Assembly (NCBI RefSeq): GCF_012516375.2
Contig: NZ_CP051204.2
Coordinates: 7,006,001-7,070,000, forward strand
Source of the DNA: Chitinophaga oryzae
GTDB lineage: Bacteria > Bacteroidota > Bacteroidia > Chitinophagales > Chitinophagaceae
Length of the DNA: 64,000 nt
Reading direction: 5' to 3'
Positions 28,996 to 38,546 of the stretch are shown here, piece after piece. Made by a program: the position numbers and the translations under genes. Numbering within the stretch: the stretch's first letter is position 1; every line of letters starts with the position of its first letter. The notes below the pieces were generated by a model. The model worked only from the letters and a program-made list of their open reading frames with translations. It did no database searches and was not told where the DNA came from.

Positions 28996-30969
28996 TTATT
29001 TATAGCTACGTTGCGTAGGTTTACATTCAACGAATTCCAATGGTTCCTTGTGCAGTTCGAACTGACCGGGGCCTTTGTATTCCCATGCTGCTACGTAGCT
29101 GAAGTTAGCGTCGTCACGTTGTGCTTCGCCGTCCGGAGTCTGGGACTCTTCGCGGAAGTGGCCGCCGCATGATTCGCGGCGTTCCAGTGCGTCGATGCAC
29201 ATCAGTTCACCCAGTTCCAGGAAGTCAGCCACACGGCCGGCTTTTTCCAGTTCGGGGTTGAATTCTTTTTCACTGCCCGGTACGCGAACGTCTTTCCAGA
29301 ATTCGGCGCGCAGCGCTTTGATTTCTTCAATCGCTTCTTTCAGACCTTTTTCGTTACGTGCCATACCGCACTTGTCCCACATGATCTTACCGAGCTTTTT
29401 ATGGAAGTGGTCTACAGACTTGGTTCCTTTGATGCCCATCAGTTTGGAGATCGTTTCTTTCACCCTGTTTTCGGCTTCTGTGAAGGCCGGGTGGTCTACC
29501 GGGATGGCTTTGGTGCGGATTTCGTCTGCCAGGTAGTTACCGAGTGTGTAAGGGATCACGAAGTAACCGTCTGCCAGGCCCTGCATCAGAGCGGAAGCGC
29601 CGAGGCGGTTAGCGCCGTGGTCGGAGAAGTTGGCTTCACCGAGGGAGTACAGACCGGGAACGGTGGTCTGCAGTTCGTAGTCTACCCACAGGCCGCCCAT
29701 GGTATAGTGTACGGCAGGATAGATACGCATGGGTTGTTCGTATGGGTTTTCGCCGGTGATTTTAGCGTACATATCGAACAGGTTACCATATTTTTCTGCT
29801 ACTACTTCTTTACCCAGTTTAATGATCTCTGTTTTAGGGAGATTGTTGAGCTGGCGTTTACCGGCTTCGATGTTACCGTAACGTTCGATGGCCGCGGCGA
29901 AGTCGAGGTATACCGCCTGTTTGGAGGTACCCACGCCATAGCCGGCGTCGCATCTTTCTTTGGCAGCGCGGGAGGCCACGTCGCGGGGAACGAGGTTACC
30001 GAAGGCTGGGTATCTTCTTTCCAGGTAGTAGTCTCTTTCGTCTTCCGGGATATCGCTGGCTTTGCGGGTATCGTTTTGTTTTTTGGGCACCCAGATACGG
30101 CCGTCGTTACGCAGTGATTCTGACATGAGGGTCAGTTTGGACTGGTGGTCGCCGGAAACCGGGATACAGGTAGGGTGGATCTGTGTAAAGCAGGGGTTGG
30201 CGAAGTAAGCGCCGTTTTTAGTGGCTTTCCAGGCAGCCGTTACGTTAGAACCCATTGCATTGGTGGACAGGAAGAACACGTTGCCGTAGCCGCCGCTGCA
30301 GATCAGTACCGCATGGCCGAAATGGCGTTCCAGTTCACCGGTGATCAGGTCGCGGGCGATGATACCGCGTGCTTTGCCGTCGATTTTTACGATGTCCAGC
30401 ATTTCGTGGCGGGAGTACATTTTCACGTTACCCAATGCCACCTGGCGTTCCAGTGCGGAGTAAGCGCCGAGCAGGAGCTGCTGGCCGGTCTGACCGGCAG
30501 CGTAGAAAGTACGTTGTACCTGTGTACCGCCGAAAGAGCGGTTGCTCAGCAGGCCGCCGTATTCACGGGCAAAGGGAACACCCTGTGCCACGCATTGATC
30601 TATAATGTTGCCACTCACCTCCGCCAGGCGATGCACGTTGGCTTCGCGGGCGCGGTAGTCGCCACCTTTTACTGTATCATAGAACAGGCGGTAAACGGAG
30701 TCACCGTCGTTCTGGTAGTTCTTGGCCGCATTGATACCACCCTGGGCAGCAATACTATGCGCGCGGCGCGGACTATCCTGAAAGCAGAATGCTTTAACCT
30801 TATACCCCAACTCACCTAATGAAGCCGCTGCTGAAGCGCCGGCCAAACCAGTACCAATCACGATCACTTCGAGGCTGCGCTTGTTGGCAGGGTTTACCAG
30901 TTTACAATGTCCTTTATAGTCTTCCCATTTGGAATTTAATGGGCCGGCTGGAATTTTTGCGTTCAACAT
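28996..30969 (-). CDS. sdhA: Succinate dehydrogenase flavoprotein subunit
   Basis: Oxidises succinate to fumarate with covalently bound FAD. The 657-residue subunit is of the longer Bacteroidota/epsilon type. The FAD dinucleotide fold begins at [24 protein letters not shown] contains the FAD-linking His; and [25 protein letters not shown] (active-site Arg region) and [11 protein letters not shown] are family signatures. It lies 19 nt after sdhC and 63 nt before sdhB. Confidence 0.96.
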   Translation of the reverse strand: MLNAKIPAGPLNSKWEDYKGHCKLVNPANKRSLEVIVIGTGLAGASAAASLGELGYKVKAFCFQDSPRRAHSIAAQGGINAAKNYQNDGDSVYRLFYDTVKGGDYRAREANVHRLAEVSGNIIDQCVAQGVPFAREYGGLLSNRSFGGTQVQRTFYAAGQTGQQLLLGAYSALERQVALGNVKMYSRHEMLDIVKIDGKARGIIARDLITGELERHFGHAVLICSGGYGNVFFLSTNAMGSNVTAAWKATKNGAYFANPCFTQIHPTCIPVSGDHQSKLTLMSESLRNDGRIWVPKKQNDTRKASDIPEDERDYYLERRYPAFGNLVPRDVASRAAKERCDAGYGVGTSKQAVYLDFAAAIERYGNIEAGKRQLNNLPKTEIIKLGKEVVAEKYGNLFDMYAKITGENPYEQPMRIYPAVHYTMGGLWVDYELQTTVPGLYSLGEANFSDHGANRLGASALMQGLADGYFVIPYTLGNYLADEIRTKAIPVDHPAFTEAENRVKETISKLMGIKGTKSVDHFHKKLGKIMWDKCGMARNEKGLKEAIEEIKALRAEFWKDVRVPGSEKEFNPELEKAGRVADFLELGELMCIDALERRESCGGHFREESQTPDGEAQRDDANFSYVAAWEYKGPGQFELHKEPLEFVECKPTQRSYK

Positions 30970-30988
30970 ATATCCTTACTTTTCAGAA

Positions 30989-31675
30989 TTATTTTTTTAA
31001 ATAGATAACAATCGGGATCAGGGCAAAGCCAATAGGGATCAGGATACCGAAGATCCATACGCCCACGAAATTGATCAAACCGTTGTATTTTTTGTGATTC
31101 AGACCGAAAGTCTGGAAGGCGCTCTTAAAACCGTGGATCAGGTGGAAAGAGAGGCCGATCATGCCCACTACATAGAGGAGTACCAGCCATACGTTCTGGA
31201 AGGTTTCATAGCTCAGCGCATAGAGATCTTTCAGTGGTTCGCTGATGCCTTCGTAAGTACGGGTAGGCATTTCAGTGTAGTGGAACTTGCCCCAGAAATT
31301 GGCCAGGTGGATCACAATAAAGATAAGGAGGATGCTTCCCATGATCGCCATCTGACGGCTGAACCAGGAAGATGTCTGGTTACCCGGGTTGATGGCGTAT
31401 TTCACCGGACGGGCAGCCCTGTTGGAAAAAGTGAGCTTCAGCGCGATCAGTGCGTGGATAATGATCACTACTTTAAGGCCCCAGGCGATGAACTGAATCA
31501 GGCCGTTATGCCCCATGAACTGGGCATATGCGTTAAATGCCTTGCCTTCGTCGTTATACAGCAGCTGGAAGTTGCCCGCCAGATGCACAATAACAAAACT
31601 GCAAAGAAACAAACCGGTAGCACCTACCAATAACTTCTTACCGATAGATGTATTAAAAAACTGTGACCACTTCAT
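30989..31675 (-). CDS. sdhC: Succinate dehydrogenase cytochrome b subunit
   Basis: This 228-residue membrane anchor has five transmembrane helices and the His residues that hold two b-type hemes (in FVIVHLAGNFQ, FMGHNG, VIIHALIALK, FIVIHLANFWGKF and GLSFHLIHGF). That is the fused single-subunit anchor of diheme (B-type) enzymes of Bacteroidota, so no sdhD is expected and none is present. First gene of the sdhCAB operon. The 193-nt stretch upstream is very AT-rich and probably holds the operon promoter. Confidence 0.93.
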   Translation of the reverse strand: MKWSQFFNTSIGKKLLVGATGLFLCSFVIVHLAGNFQLLYNDEGKAFNAYAQFMGHNGLIQFIAWGLKVVIIIHALIALKLTFSNRAARPVKYAINPGNQTSSWFSRQMAIMGSILLIFIVIHLANFWGKFHYTEMPTRTYEGISEPLKDLYALSYETFQNVWLVLLYVVGMIGLSFHLIHGFKSAFQTFGLNHKKYNGLINFVGVWIFGILIPIGFALIPIVIYLKK

Positions 31676-31868
31676 AAGTAAAATTCTAAGCTTCCTTGTA
31701 TAAAAAGTTGATTGAAATGTCGGGCAAATTTAGCGCAGGAAAAATAAAAACCAAATGATATTTATCAGGTTTTCAAATATGTAATGACAATTAATAATGC
31801 ATAAATAATTTAAAATCAATTCTTTTATGCAAATTATCTTTCATTTTGTACTGAAAATATAATATAAA

Positions 31869-32432
31869 TTATTCCAAACGTTTTAGCATGATGTTGTCTA
31901 TCATATTATACAAATGCAGTGGTTGATATGTTCGCCATTTGTCGTCATCCAGCAGGTGGACATAGTGGTGCAGGCGCGCTTTTTCAAACTCCTGCCTGGT
32001 TTGTTCAGGCATATTAAGGGCGACGATCCATCCGCCTTCATCTTTGATATCATCCCACCATTCTTCATAGTAACAGTCGTCGGAAGAGTGGAAATTCATC
32101 ACATTTTCGGCGATAAGGATAAACTTGTAGATCCCTTCGGCGATGAGCACATCGATGATTTCCCGTTTGAGGGTCATGATGTCGTTGTCGATCGCATCGT
32201 TCCATTCTCCCAGCAGTTCTATGATAGCGAAGTTGTACTGGTAGTCGGCGAAGAGGATTTTCAGGTACAGGTTGCGAGACCCGAAGTCGTCCCACTGCGG
32301 GTGAACATAGTAATTGTAGACCGTGTTGGAGAATTCAAATTCACTGTATTCTCTCCCGTAGAAGGGCGAGAGTTCGTCTTCCTCAGCGGCGTACAGGTGC
32401 CTCCAGTTATAATATGGTTCGATTGTATGCAT
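31869..32432 (-). CDS. Conserved-looking acidic hypothetical protein
   Basis: I do not recognise the family. The 187-residue protein is soluble, without signal or membrane segments, very acidic and rich in Tyr/Trp (for example HSSDDCYYEEWWDDIKDEGG). It lies 32 nt downstream of murQ on the same strand, so it may be the third gene of the amino-sugar kinase/murQ transcript. Nothing in the sequence indicates a role. Confidence 0.65.
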   Translation of the reverse strand: MHTIEPYYNWRHLYAAEEDELSPFYGREYSEFEFSNTVYNYYVHPQWDDFGSRNLYLKILFADYQYNFAIIELLGEWNDAIDNDIMTLKREIIDVLIAEGIYKFILIAENVMNFHSSDDCYYEEWWDDIKDEGGWIVALNMPEQTRQEFEKARLHHYVHLLDDDKWRTYQPLHLYNMIDNIMLKRLE

Positions 32433-32464
32433 GCTTAGTTTCCGGCTACAAATGTCAGATTAAA

Positions 32465-33283
32465 TCAGGCTTTGGCAAAATCGTCCACCGCCTTTTTCAC
32501 GCTGCCGGCCTTCAGCAGCAGCTGCTGTGCCTGTTCGTAATCGGTGATAGACAGTTTCTCCATCAGCATTTTCACGCCTCTGTCCACTAATTTCTCGTTG
32601 CTCAGCTGCATGTTTACCATTTTATTATCTTCTACTCTTCCCAGCTGGATCATCACCGCGGTAGACACCATATTGAGCACCAGTTTCTGTGCGGTACCGC
32701 TTTTCATGCGGGTGCTGCCGGTCACAAACTCCGGTCCTACCACTACTTCCACCGGGAAATCGGCGGCGGCGGACACGGGCGAATCGGGGTTACAGCTGAT
32801 GCTGCCGGTAATGATACCGTTGCTGCGGCATTTATCGAGCGCACCGATCACATAGGGGGTAGTACCGCTGGCAGCGATGCCTACCACGACGTCTTTATCG
32901 GTGATATTGAATTCCTGTAAGTCTTTCCATCCCTGTTCCCGGTCGTCTTCGGCAAACTCCACGGCTTTGCGGATGGCGGCGTCGCCACCGGCGATCAGGC
33001 CAATGACCAGTCCCTGCGGTACGCCGAAAGTAGGCGGGCATTCGGAGGCATCCACGATGCCGAGGCGGCCGCTGGTACCGGCGCCGATATAAAACAAACG
33101 TCCGCCTGCCAGCATTTTGTCTGCGATCGCGGCTACAAGTTTTTCAATCTGTGGGATGGATTTTTCCACGGCCACGGGAACTGACCGGTCTTCGTTATTG
33201 ATGTTGGTCAATAATTCCGTCAGGCTCATCTTCTCGAGGTGACGATAATTTGAAGTCTGTTCAGTTACTTTTACAAATGCCAT
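32465..33283 (-). CDS. murQ: N-acetylmuramic acid 6-phosphate etherase
   Basis: MurQ cleaves the lactyl ether of MurNAc-6-phosphate to GlcNAc-6-phosphate and D-lactate in cell-wall recycling. The 272-residue protein contains one SIS domain with YIGAGTSGRLGIVDASECPPTFG, the family signature, and GITGSISCNPDSP-like and TGSTRMKSGTAQKLVLNM segments. It lies 22 nt downstream of a BadF/BadG-type sugar kinase gene that could supply its phosphorylated substrate, so the two form a plausible recycling unit. Confidence 0.95.
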   Translation of the reverse strand: MAFVKVTEQTSNYRHLEKMSLTELLTNINNEDRSVPVAVEKSIPQIEKLVAAIADKMLAGGRLFYIGAGTSGRLGIVDASECPPTFGVPQGLVIGLIAGGDAAIRKAVEFAEDDREQGWKDLQEFNITDKDVVVGIAASGTTPYVIGALDKCRSNGIITGSISCNPDSPVSAAADFPVEVVVGPEFVTGSTRMKSGTAQKLVLNMVSTAVMIQLGRVEDNKMVNMQLSNEKLVDRGVKMLMEKLSITDYEQAQQLLLKAGSVKKAVDDFAKA

Positions 33284-33305
33284 ATATGTTCTGTTGTAGA
33301 ATTAA

Positions 33306-34157
33306 TTAACGATGGTGATATTCAATGAGCCCTTCCATAGGCGTGCGCAGAATCTTGCCGAGCGGCAGTTCATACAGTTCACACAACTCTTTCAGGATAT
33401 CCTGGAAATGCCAGGCGATGCCGCCGGTAAAGTGCAGCGCGGTGGTCCAGCTCTCCCGGTATTTGTACAGATGGTTGAAGAAAAAGTCATTCAGGCCATC
33501 TTCCAGGATATTTTCAATCAGGAAGTGCCCCCTGTTTTCAGAGAGGAACGTGGAATATGTTGACAGGTAACGGTTCGCCAGCGGCTTACGGTACACGTTT
33601 TCGAGGATCTCGTCTTTATTGGTATTGTACTTCTGGTCGAAACGGGCCATCAGTTCTTCATCGAAGGTGTTGTACAGGTAGTACTGCAGTACTTTTCTGC
33701 CGAGGTAGGCGCCGCTGCCCTCGTCGCCCAGGATATACCCCAGGCCCGGATTGTTTTTGACGATGCCGGTGCCATCGAAATAGCAGGAATTGGAGCCGGT
33801 GCCCAGGATACTGGCAATGCCCGGCGTACGGCCGCAGAGCGCGCGGGCGGCTCCCATCAGGTCATGGTTCACATCTACCACGGCAGAAGGCCAGACAGCC
33901 TTCAGGCAGTCGGTCACCAGCTGCGTATTTTTCTGCTGGGCTAGACCGGTACCATAAAAATAGACCTCGTCTATCGCGGTGCCCGCCGGCAGCTGGGGGA
34001 TCAACTCCACCTCCATGATCTGCCGGATCTGTTCCGCCGTCTGAAAATACGGGCTCACGCCCTGCGTATGATAGATCCCGGGCTCGTGGTCTCCCAGCAG
34101 GGCCCATTCCGTCTTTGTAGATCCGCTGTCAGCGATCAGCTTTGTTCTTGCAGCCAT
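33306..34157 (-). CDS. BadF/BadG-type amino-sugar kinase (GlcNAc/MurNAc kinase)
   Basis: A 283-residue ASKHA-fold kinase. The phosphate-1 loop ADSGSTKTEWAL lies at the N-terminus, and GTGSNSCYFDG and LGDEGSGAYLGRKVL follow, as in N-acetylglucosamine kinases. Immediately upstream of murQ. In the same BadF family, MurK phosphorylates both MurNAc and GlcNAc, which would feed MurQ; this specificity is inferred from context. Confidence 0.87.
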   Translation of the reverse strand: MAARTKLIADSGSTKTEWALLGDHEPGIYHTQGVSPYFQTAEQIRQIMEVELIPQLPAGTAIDEVYFYGTGLAQQKNTQLVTDCLKAVWPSAVVDVNHDLMGAARALCGRTPGIASILGTGSNSCYFDGTGIVKNNPGLGYILGDEGSGAYLGRKVLQYYLYNTFDEELMARFDQKYNTNKDEILENVYRKPLANRYLSTYSTFLSENRGHFLIENILEDGLNDFFFNHLYKYRESWTTALHFTGGIAWHFQDILKELCELYELPLGKILRTPMEGLIEYHHR

Positions 34158-34365
34158 CCTGTAATTTATGAAATTAAAGAATCGTAAGCGTTTGCTCCTG
34201 ATTTATGCTATTTTTGTCACAATTTAAACAAAAGGGTGTCATAAAAACAAATGCCACCCCCGAGTTTAAGCTATGATGATGCATGCACGCAGCAGATTTC
34301 CTTCCGCCTGCGGCTTATATTACATGGTTAGATTGGTCATAAATTAGCGGGATAATAATCAAATT

Positions 34366-35967
34366 ATGTCAAACAGGAAGCTGAATGTTTTTTTACCTCT
34401 TCTCTTTGCGGTAGTACTGGCCATCGGGATGTTCCTCGGCCATAAAATGCCCGGGTCCAACACAGGCGGGACCACCGTCTTCTTCACCAAACCCACCCGG
34501 GGACCGTTACAGGAAGTGATGGACCTTATCAAAACAAAATATGTAGATACACTGGATGCCGATAAAGTACAACAGGAAGCCATCGAAGGACTGCTGAGCC
34601 ACCTCGATCCGCACTCCATCTATATTCCTCCTTCCGCACTGCAGGCTGTCAACGAAGATATGGAAGGTAATTTTCAGGGCATCGGCGTAGAGTTTAATAT
34701 CACTGCCGACACCGTAAACGTAATATCCGTACTGAGCGGCGGCCCCTCAGAAGCGGCCGGCGTACAAACCGGCGACAAGATCCTCCGGGTCAACGACAGC
34801 CTGGTGGCGGGCAACGGTATCACCCCGGACAAAATCCGTAAACTGCTGCGCGGCCCTGCAGGCTCCCTGGTGAACACCACCCTGCTGCGCCAGCAGAAAC
34901 AGATACAGGTGCCTATCAAAAGAGGCGTTATCCCCATCTATAGCCTCGACGCCAGCTACATGGCTGCTCCCGGCATCGGTTATATCAAAATCAACAAGTT
35001 CTCCGCCACCACTTTCGACGAGTTCATGAAAGCCATGCGTAAACTGCAACAACAGGGCATGGAAAAACTGATCATCGACGTACGCCAGAACCCCGGCGGA
35101 TTCATGGACGCCGCTGTCCGCATCGCCGATGAACTGCTGCCCGACAACAAACTGGTGGTATATACCAAAGGGAAAGACTATCCCCGCACCGATTATAAAA
35201 CCAAACGCCCCGGCATGTTCGAACGTGGCGCATTGGCCATCCTCACCGATGAAGGCTCCGCCTCCGCCAGTGAAATACTCGCGGGCGCTATCCAGGACTG
35301 GGACCGTGGCGCCGTTATCGGCCGCCGCACCTTCGGTAAAGGCCTCGTTCAGGAACAATACGATCTGGACAACGGTGGCGCCCTCCGCCTCACCGTAGCC
35401 CGGTACTATATTCCCTCCGGCAGAAGCATCCAGAAGCCTTACGGCAACGGTACCGCCTATGACGATGACATCATGGAACGCTACCACCACGGTGAACTGG
35501 TCAACAAAGACAGTATTAAAATCACCGATACCGTCCCCTACAAGACCGCCTCCGGACGCCGTGTGTACGGCGGCGGCGGTATCACCCCGGACATCTTCGT
35601 TCCGTTCGATACCTCCCGCTACTCCCGTGCGCTAACGGCTATCTATACACGTAATACGCTGAGCAACTTTGCTTATCAGTACTACACCAACAACAAGGAA
35701 ACCTTCAAACAATACAAGGACGCGGAAGATTTCACGAAAAACTTCCAGACCAGCCCGGCCCTGTTTGAAGAATTCAAAGCCTACGCACAGAAAGACAGCG
35801 TACCCGGTCTTCAGCAGCTCAGCAGTCATGACGACATTGAAATCAGGACCCGCCTGAAAGCCATGCTGGCCCGCCAGCTGTATCGCACGGAAGGGTTTTA
35901 TGAAACCATCAACGCTACTGATCCGGTGGTGAAGAAAGCGCTGGAAGAACTGAGCAAACAGAAATAA
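34366..35967 (+). CDS. S41 C-terminal processing peptidase, CtpA type
   Basis: A 533-residue envelope protease with one N-terminal membrane helix (about residues 7-24), a PDZ domain (about 90-170; GVQTGDKILRVNDS) and the S41 catalytic domain. The Ser lies in DEGSASASEI and the Lys in RTFGKGLVQ. It removes or trims C-termini of periplasmic proteins. Divergent from the sugar kinase and convergent with a second, larger S41 protein 93 nt away. Confidence 0.93.
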   Translation: MSNRKLNVFLPLLFAVVLAIGMFLGHKMPGSNTGGTTVFFTKPTRGPLQEVMDLIKTKYVDTLDADKVQQEAIEGLLSHLDPHSIYIPPSALQAVNEDMEGNFQGIGVEFNITADTVNVISVLSGGPSEAAGVQTGDKILRVNDSLVAGNGITPDKIRKLLRGPAGSLVNTTLLRQQKQIQVPIKRGVIPIYSLDASYMAAPGIGYIKINKFSATTFDEFMKAMRKLQQQGMEKLIIDVRQNPGGFMDAAVRIADELLPDNKLVVYTKGKDYPRTDYKTKRPGMFERGALAILTDEGSASASEILAGAIQDWDRGAVIGRRTFGKGLVQEQYDLDNGGALRLTVARYYIPSGRSIQKPYGNGTAYDDDIMERYHHGELVNKDSIKITDTVPYKTASGRRVYGGGGITPDIFVPFDTSRYSRALTAIYTRNTLSNFAYQYYTNNKETFKQYKDAEDFTKNFQTSPALFEEFKAYAQKDSVPGLQQLSSHDDIEIRTRLKAMLARQLYRTEGFYETINATDPVVKKALEELSKQK

Positions 35968-35982
35968 CCAACAGCATTGCAT

Positions 35983-36029
35983 AAAAGCGAATCGCCCATT
36001 GATACAGTATCAATGGGCGATTCGCTTTT
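35983..36029. terminator. Bidirectional terminator with 22-bp perfect stem
   Basis: Arms 35983-36004 and 36008-36029 pair perfectly around a 3-nt loop and include AAAA and TTTT ends. It separates two convergent S41 protease genes. Confidence 0.93.
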
Positions 36030-36060
36030 TATATATTCTCTTTTTTTGCTGGTGGCCTGC

Positions 36061-38184
36061 TTAGCGGTTCGGTTTGCGTTCCATCTTCGGCAGTGACATG
36101 GCGATCAGATCGTTCATCACATTTACGGCTTCATCGAGGTAGATGTCTTTGGTCCTTACTTTGATCCAGTCCTTGTTACGGGCGATCTTGGAGGAGTCAT
36201 TGCCGAGTTTTTCCATATCCGACCTGATGTTTACGATGCTCAGTTCTTTCACCTTATCGTTTACAGCGTCATATTTTTTCAATGCGGCGCTGTTGCTTTT
36301 CTGTTCGGACTTAAAGGTCTGCAGGTTCAGTGAATATGTCTCCTGCTTTTCCAGTTTTTTCAGTGTGTTCAGGTTTTCGTTGAGCAGTTTGAAAGCCTGG
36401 CTGTTAGCCATTCTTTTCTCGCTGTTCTTTTTCAGCGCTTCTGTCGGCACCGGGTTAATCCACGGTGTGAGGGCTGCGCGGGGAATTTCGTCCCATGCCA
36501 GCGCGTCGCTGTCTTTACGTTCTGCCACATCATAATATGGGTCTGGCAGCACAACATCTGAAGCCACGCCTTTCAGCTGGGTGGAACCGCCATTGGCCCG
36601 GTAGAATTTCTGCTGGGTCAGTTTCAGCGCGCCGAGGCTGCCACCGTCTTTTACCGGGTAGAAATCATCGAGGTTGAACAGGCGTTGTACCGTACCCTTA
36701 CCGAAGGTTTGACCACTGCCGATGATCACGGCGCGTTTATAGTCCTGCATGGCAGCGGCCATGATTTCAGAAGCGGAGGCGCTGTATTCGTTGACCATGA
36801 TGGCCAGCGGGCCGTCGTATTGTACGTTTTTATCGCGGTCGCGCAGCACCACTGCATCACCACCCCTGGAGCGCACCTGTACCACAGGGCCTTCCGGGAT
36901 GAAGAGGCCGGCCATCTGTACTACGTCCTGGAGGGAACCGCCGCCATTGAAACGCAGGTCGAGGATGATACCTTCCACTTTTTCTGCTTTCAGTTTAGCT
37001 ACTTCTTTGGCCACGTCTTCCGCGCTGCGGGCGCCGTTGCGGTCGTTGAAGTCGGCGTAGAATTCCGGCAGATAGATATAGCCGATTTTATGCTGGCCAT
37101 TGATGATGGCGGATTTCGCAAAGGTTTCTTCTGTCACGATTTCATCGCGGACGATGGTGATATCTTTGATGGTACCGTCAACGCTCTTCACGGTGAGTTT
37201 CACCGGGGTGCCTTTTTTACCACGGATCAGTTTCACGGCATCTTCTACCGGGTAGCCGGTGATATCTACGGGTTCGGCGTTGCCCTGTGCTACTTTCTGG
37301 ATCACGTCGTTGGCTTTCAGCTGGCCTTGTTTCCAGCTGGGGCTGCCGGTCACGATGCTGATCACTTTGATACGGTCGCCTTCTTCTTTCAGCTGTGCGC
37401 CGATACCGAAGAATTTACCGGCCATCTGTTCTTCGAAGGCACGTTTTTCATCCGGCGGGAAGTAGTCGGTATGCGGGTCCATCGTGGTGGTGATGGCATT
37501 CACGTATAAATTGAAGCGGTCGTTGTCGTTTTGCCTGTTTTTCAGGCGCTCAAAGTAGCGGTCGTACAGCTGTTTTACTTTCACGCGGGCTTCGCTTTCC
37601 AGCTGGGCGTCGGTTTTGGTTTTGGCGCTGTCGCCGTCTTTGGCTTTCTCTCTCATGTCCTGGAGGTCAGTCAGTTTTTCGAGCGTGCGGTATTTCAGCA
37701 CTTTGCGCCAGGCTTCCTTCCGTGCGTTTTCGTCGGCCGGGTAGTCCAGCTTATCGGGGTCGAGGGTCACTTTCTCGTCCACGGAGAAGTCGAACGGTTT
37801 GGAGAGCAGTTCGGGGTAGATAGCTGCCGCTTCTGCCACCCTTTGCTTGATAAGGGTGTTGATATTGCGGAAACAGTCTACCGGCGCGCCTTTCAACTCG
37901 TCGTCAATATGGGTGGCCAGCGGTTCCAGACGGGTGATGTCTGATTTGAGGAAAAATTTCTTTTCCACGTCCAGGCTGCGCACATATTTATTGAAAACCT
38001 CTTTGGAGAAGGCATCATCGATGGGTTTGGGTTGGTAGTGCCCTTCCTTCAGCATCTGGCCTACCAGGTTCATGATGACTTCGTAACGGCCAGGGGGGTC
38101 GTCTGCATGGCCTAGCTTGTTAAAAGCCAACACACCGGCGGATATGCTGAGGAGCACAACCGGGATAATCACTTTCAGTCTCAT
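36061..38184 (-). CDS. S41 carboxy-terminal processing protease, Prc/Tsp type
   Basis: A 707-residue periplasmic protease. An N-terminal membrane or signal segment (MRLKVIIPVVLLSISAGVLAF) is followed by a helical N-terminal domain (about 30-240), a PDZ domain (about 250-335) and the catalytic domain with Ser in NEYSASASEI and Lys in QTFGKGTVQ. A C-terminal DUF3340-like helical region closes the protein. Architecture and length match E. coli Prc rather than the shorter CtpA next to it. The 362-nt stretch upstream is filled mostly by a long inverted repeat. Confidence 0.93.
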   Translation of the reverse strand: MRLKVIIPVVLLSISAGVLAFNKLGHADDPPGRYEVIMNLVGQMLKEGHYQPKPIDDAFSKEVFNKYVRSLDVEKKFFLKSDITRLEPLATHIDDELKGAPVDCFRNINTLIKQRVAEAAAIYPELLSKPFDFSVDEKVTLDPDKLDYPADENARKEAWRKVLKYRTLEKLTDLQDMREKAKDGDSAKTKTDAQLESEARVKVKQLYDRYFERLKNRQNDNDRFNLYVNAITTTMDPHTDYFPPDEKRAFEEQMAGKFFGIGAQLKEEGDRIKVISIVTGSPSWKQGQLKANDVIQKVAQGNAEPVDITGYPVEDAVKLIRGKKGTPVKLTVKSVDGTIKDITIVRDEIVTEETFAKSAIINGQHKIGYIYLPEFYADFNDRNGARSAEDVAKEVAKLKAEKVEGIILDLRFNGGGSLQDVVQMAGLFIPEGPVVQVRSRGGDAVVLRDRDKNVQYDGPLAIMVNEYSASASEIMAAAMQDYKRAVIIGSGQTFGKGTVQRLFNLDDFYPVKDGGSLGALKLTQQKFYRANGGSTQLKGVASDVVLPDPYYDVAERKDSDALAWDEIPRAALTPWINPVPTEALKKNSEKRMANSQAFKLLNENLNTLKKLEKQETYSLNLQTFKSEQKSNSAALKKYDAVNDKVKELSIVNIRSDMEKLGNDSSKIARNKDWIKVRTKDIYLDEAVNVMNDLIAMSLPKMERKPNR

Positions 38185-38300
38185 ATGTATCTCTATTAAC
38201 GTAAACGTTGTCTGATCAAATATAAAATAAAATCGTCCGTTGCCACTTGAAATTATTTCCTTTTAACAAAAAATTGGGCCAAACGGTCGCACGGAGGGAT

Positions 38301-38545
38301 TTCTCGCAAAGACGCTAGGTTTTTTGGCTTGTTTTTAAGTTGAAAATTTAAGAGCGCAAAGGAGCGGAGATCAGCTTATATAGTTTTGTTTTATTTTTAT
38401 TTAGAGATAATAATCAGTGTATATCGAGCAAAACATGGTGTAAAAATGATCAATCCAAAAAGATCTGACAAGTAGTCTCCGCTCCTTTGCGCTCTTAAAT
38501 TTTCAACTTAAAAACAAGCCAAAAAACCTAGCGTCTTTGCGAGAA
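38301..38545. repeat. Long inverted repeat, 70-bp perfect arms
   Basis: Arms 38301-38370 and 38476-38545 are perfect reverse complements around a 105-nt AT-rich spacer. The outer part contains GCAAAGACGCTAGG and the inner part GCAAAGGAGCGGAGA, the latter nearly identical to the palindrome at 51421-51470. The right arm ends 1 nt before the stop codon of the sugar dehydrogenase gene. The rest of the gap to the S41 gene (38185-38300) shows nothing notable. Confidence 0.95.
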
Positions 38546-38546
38546 G

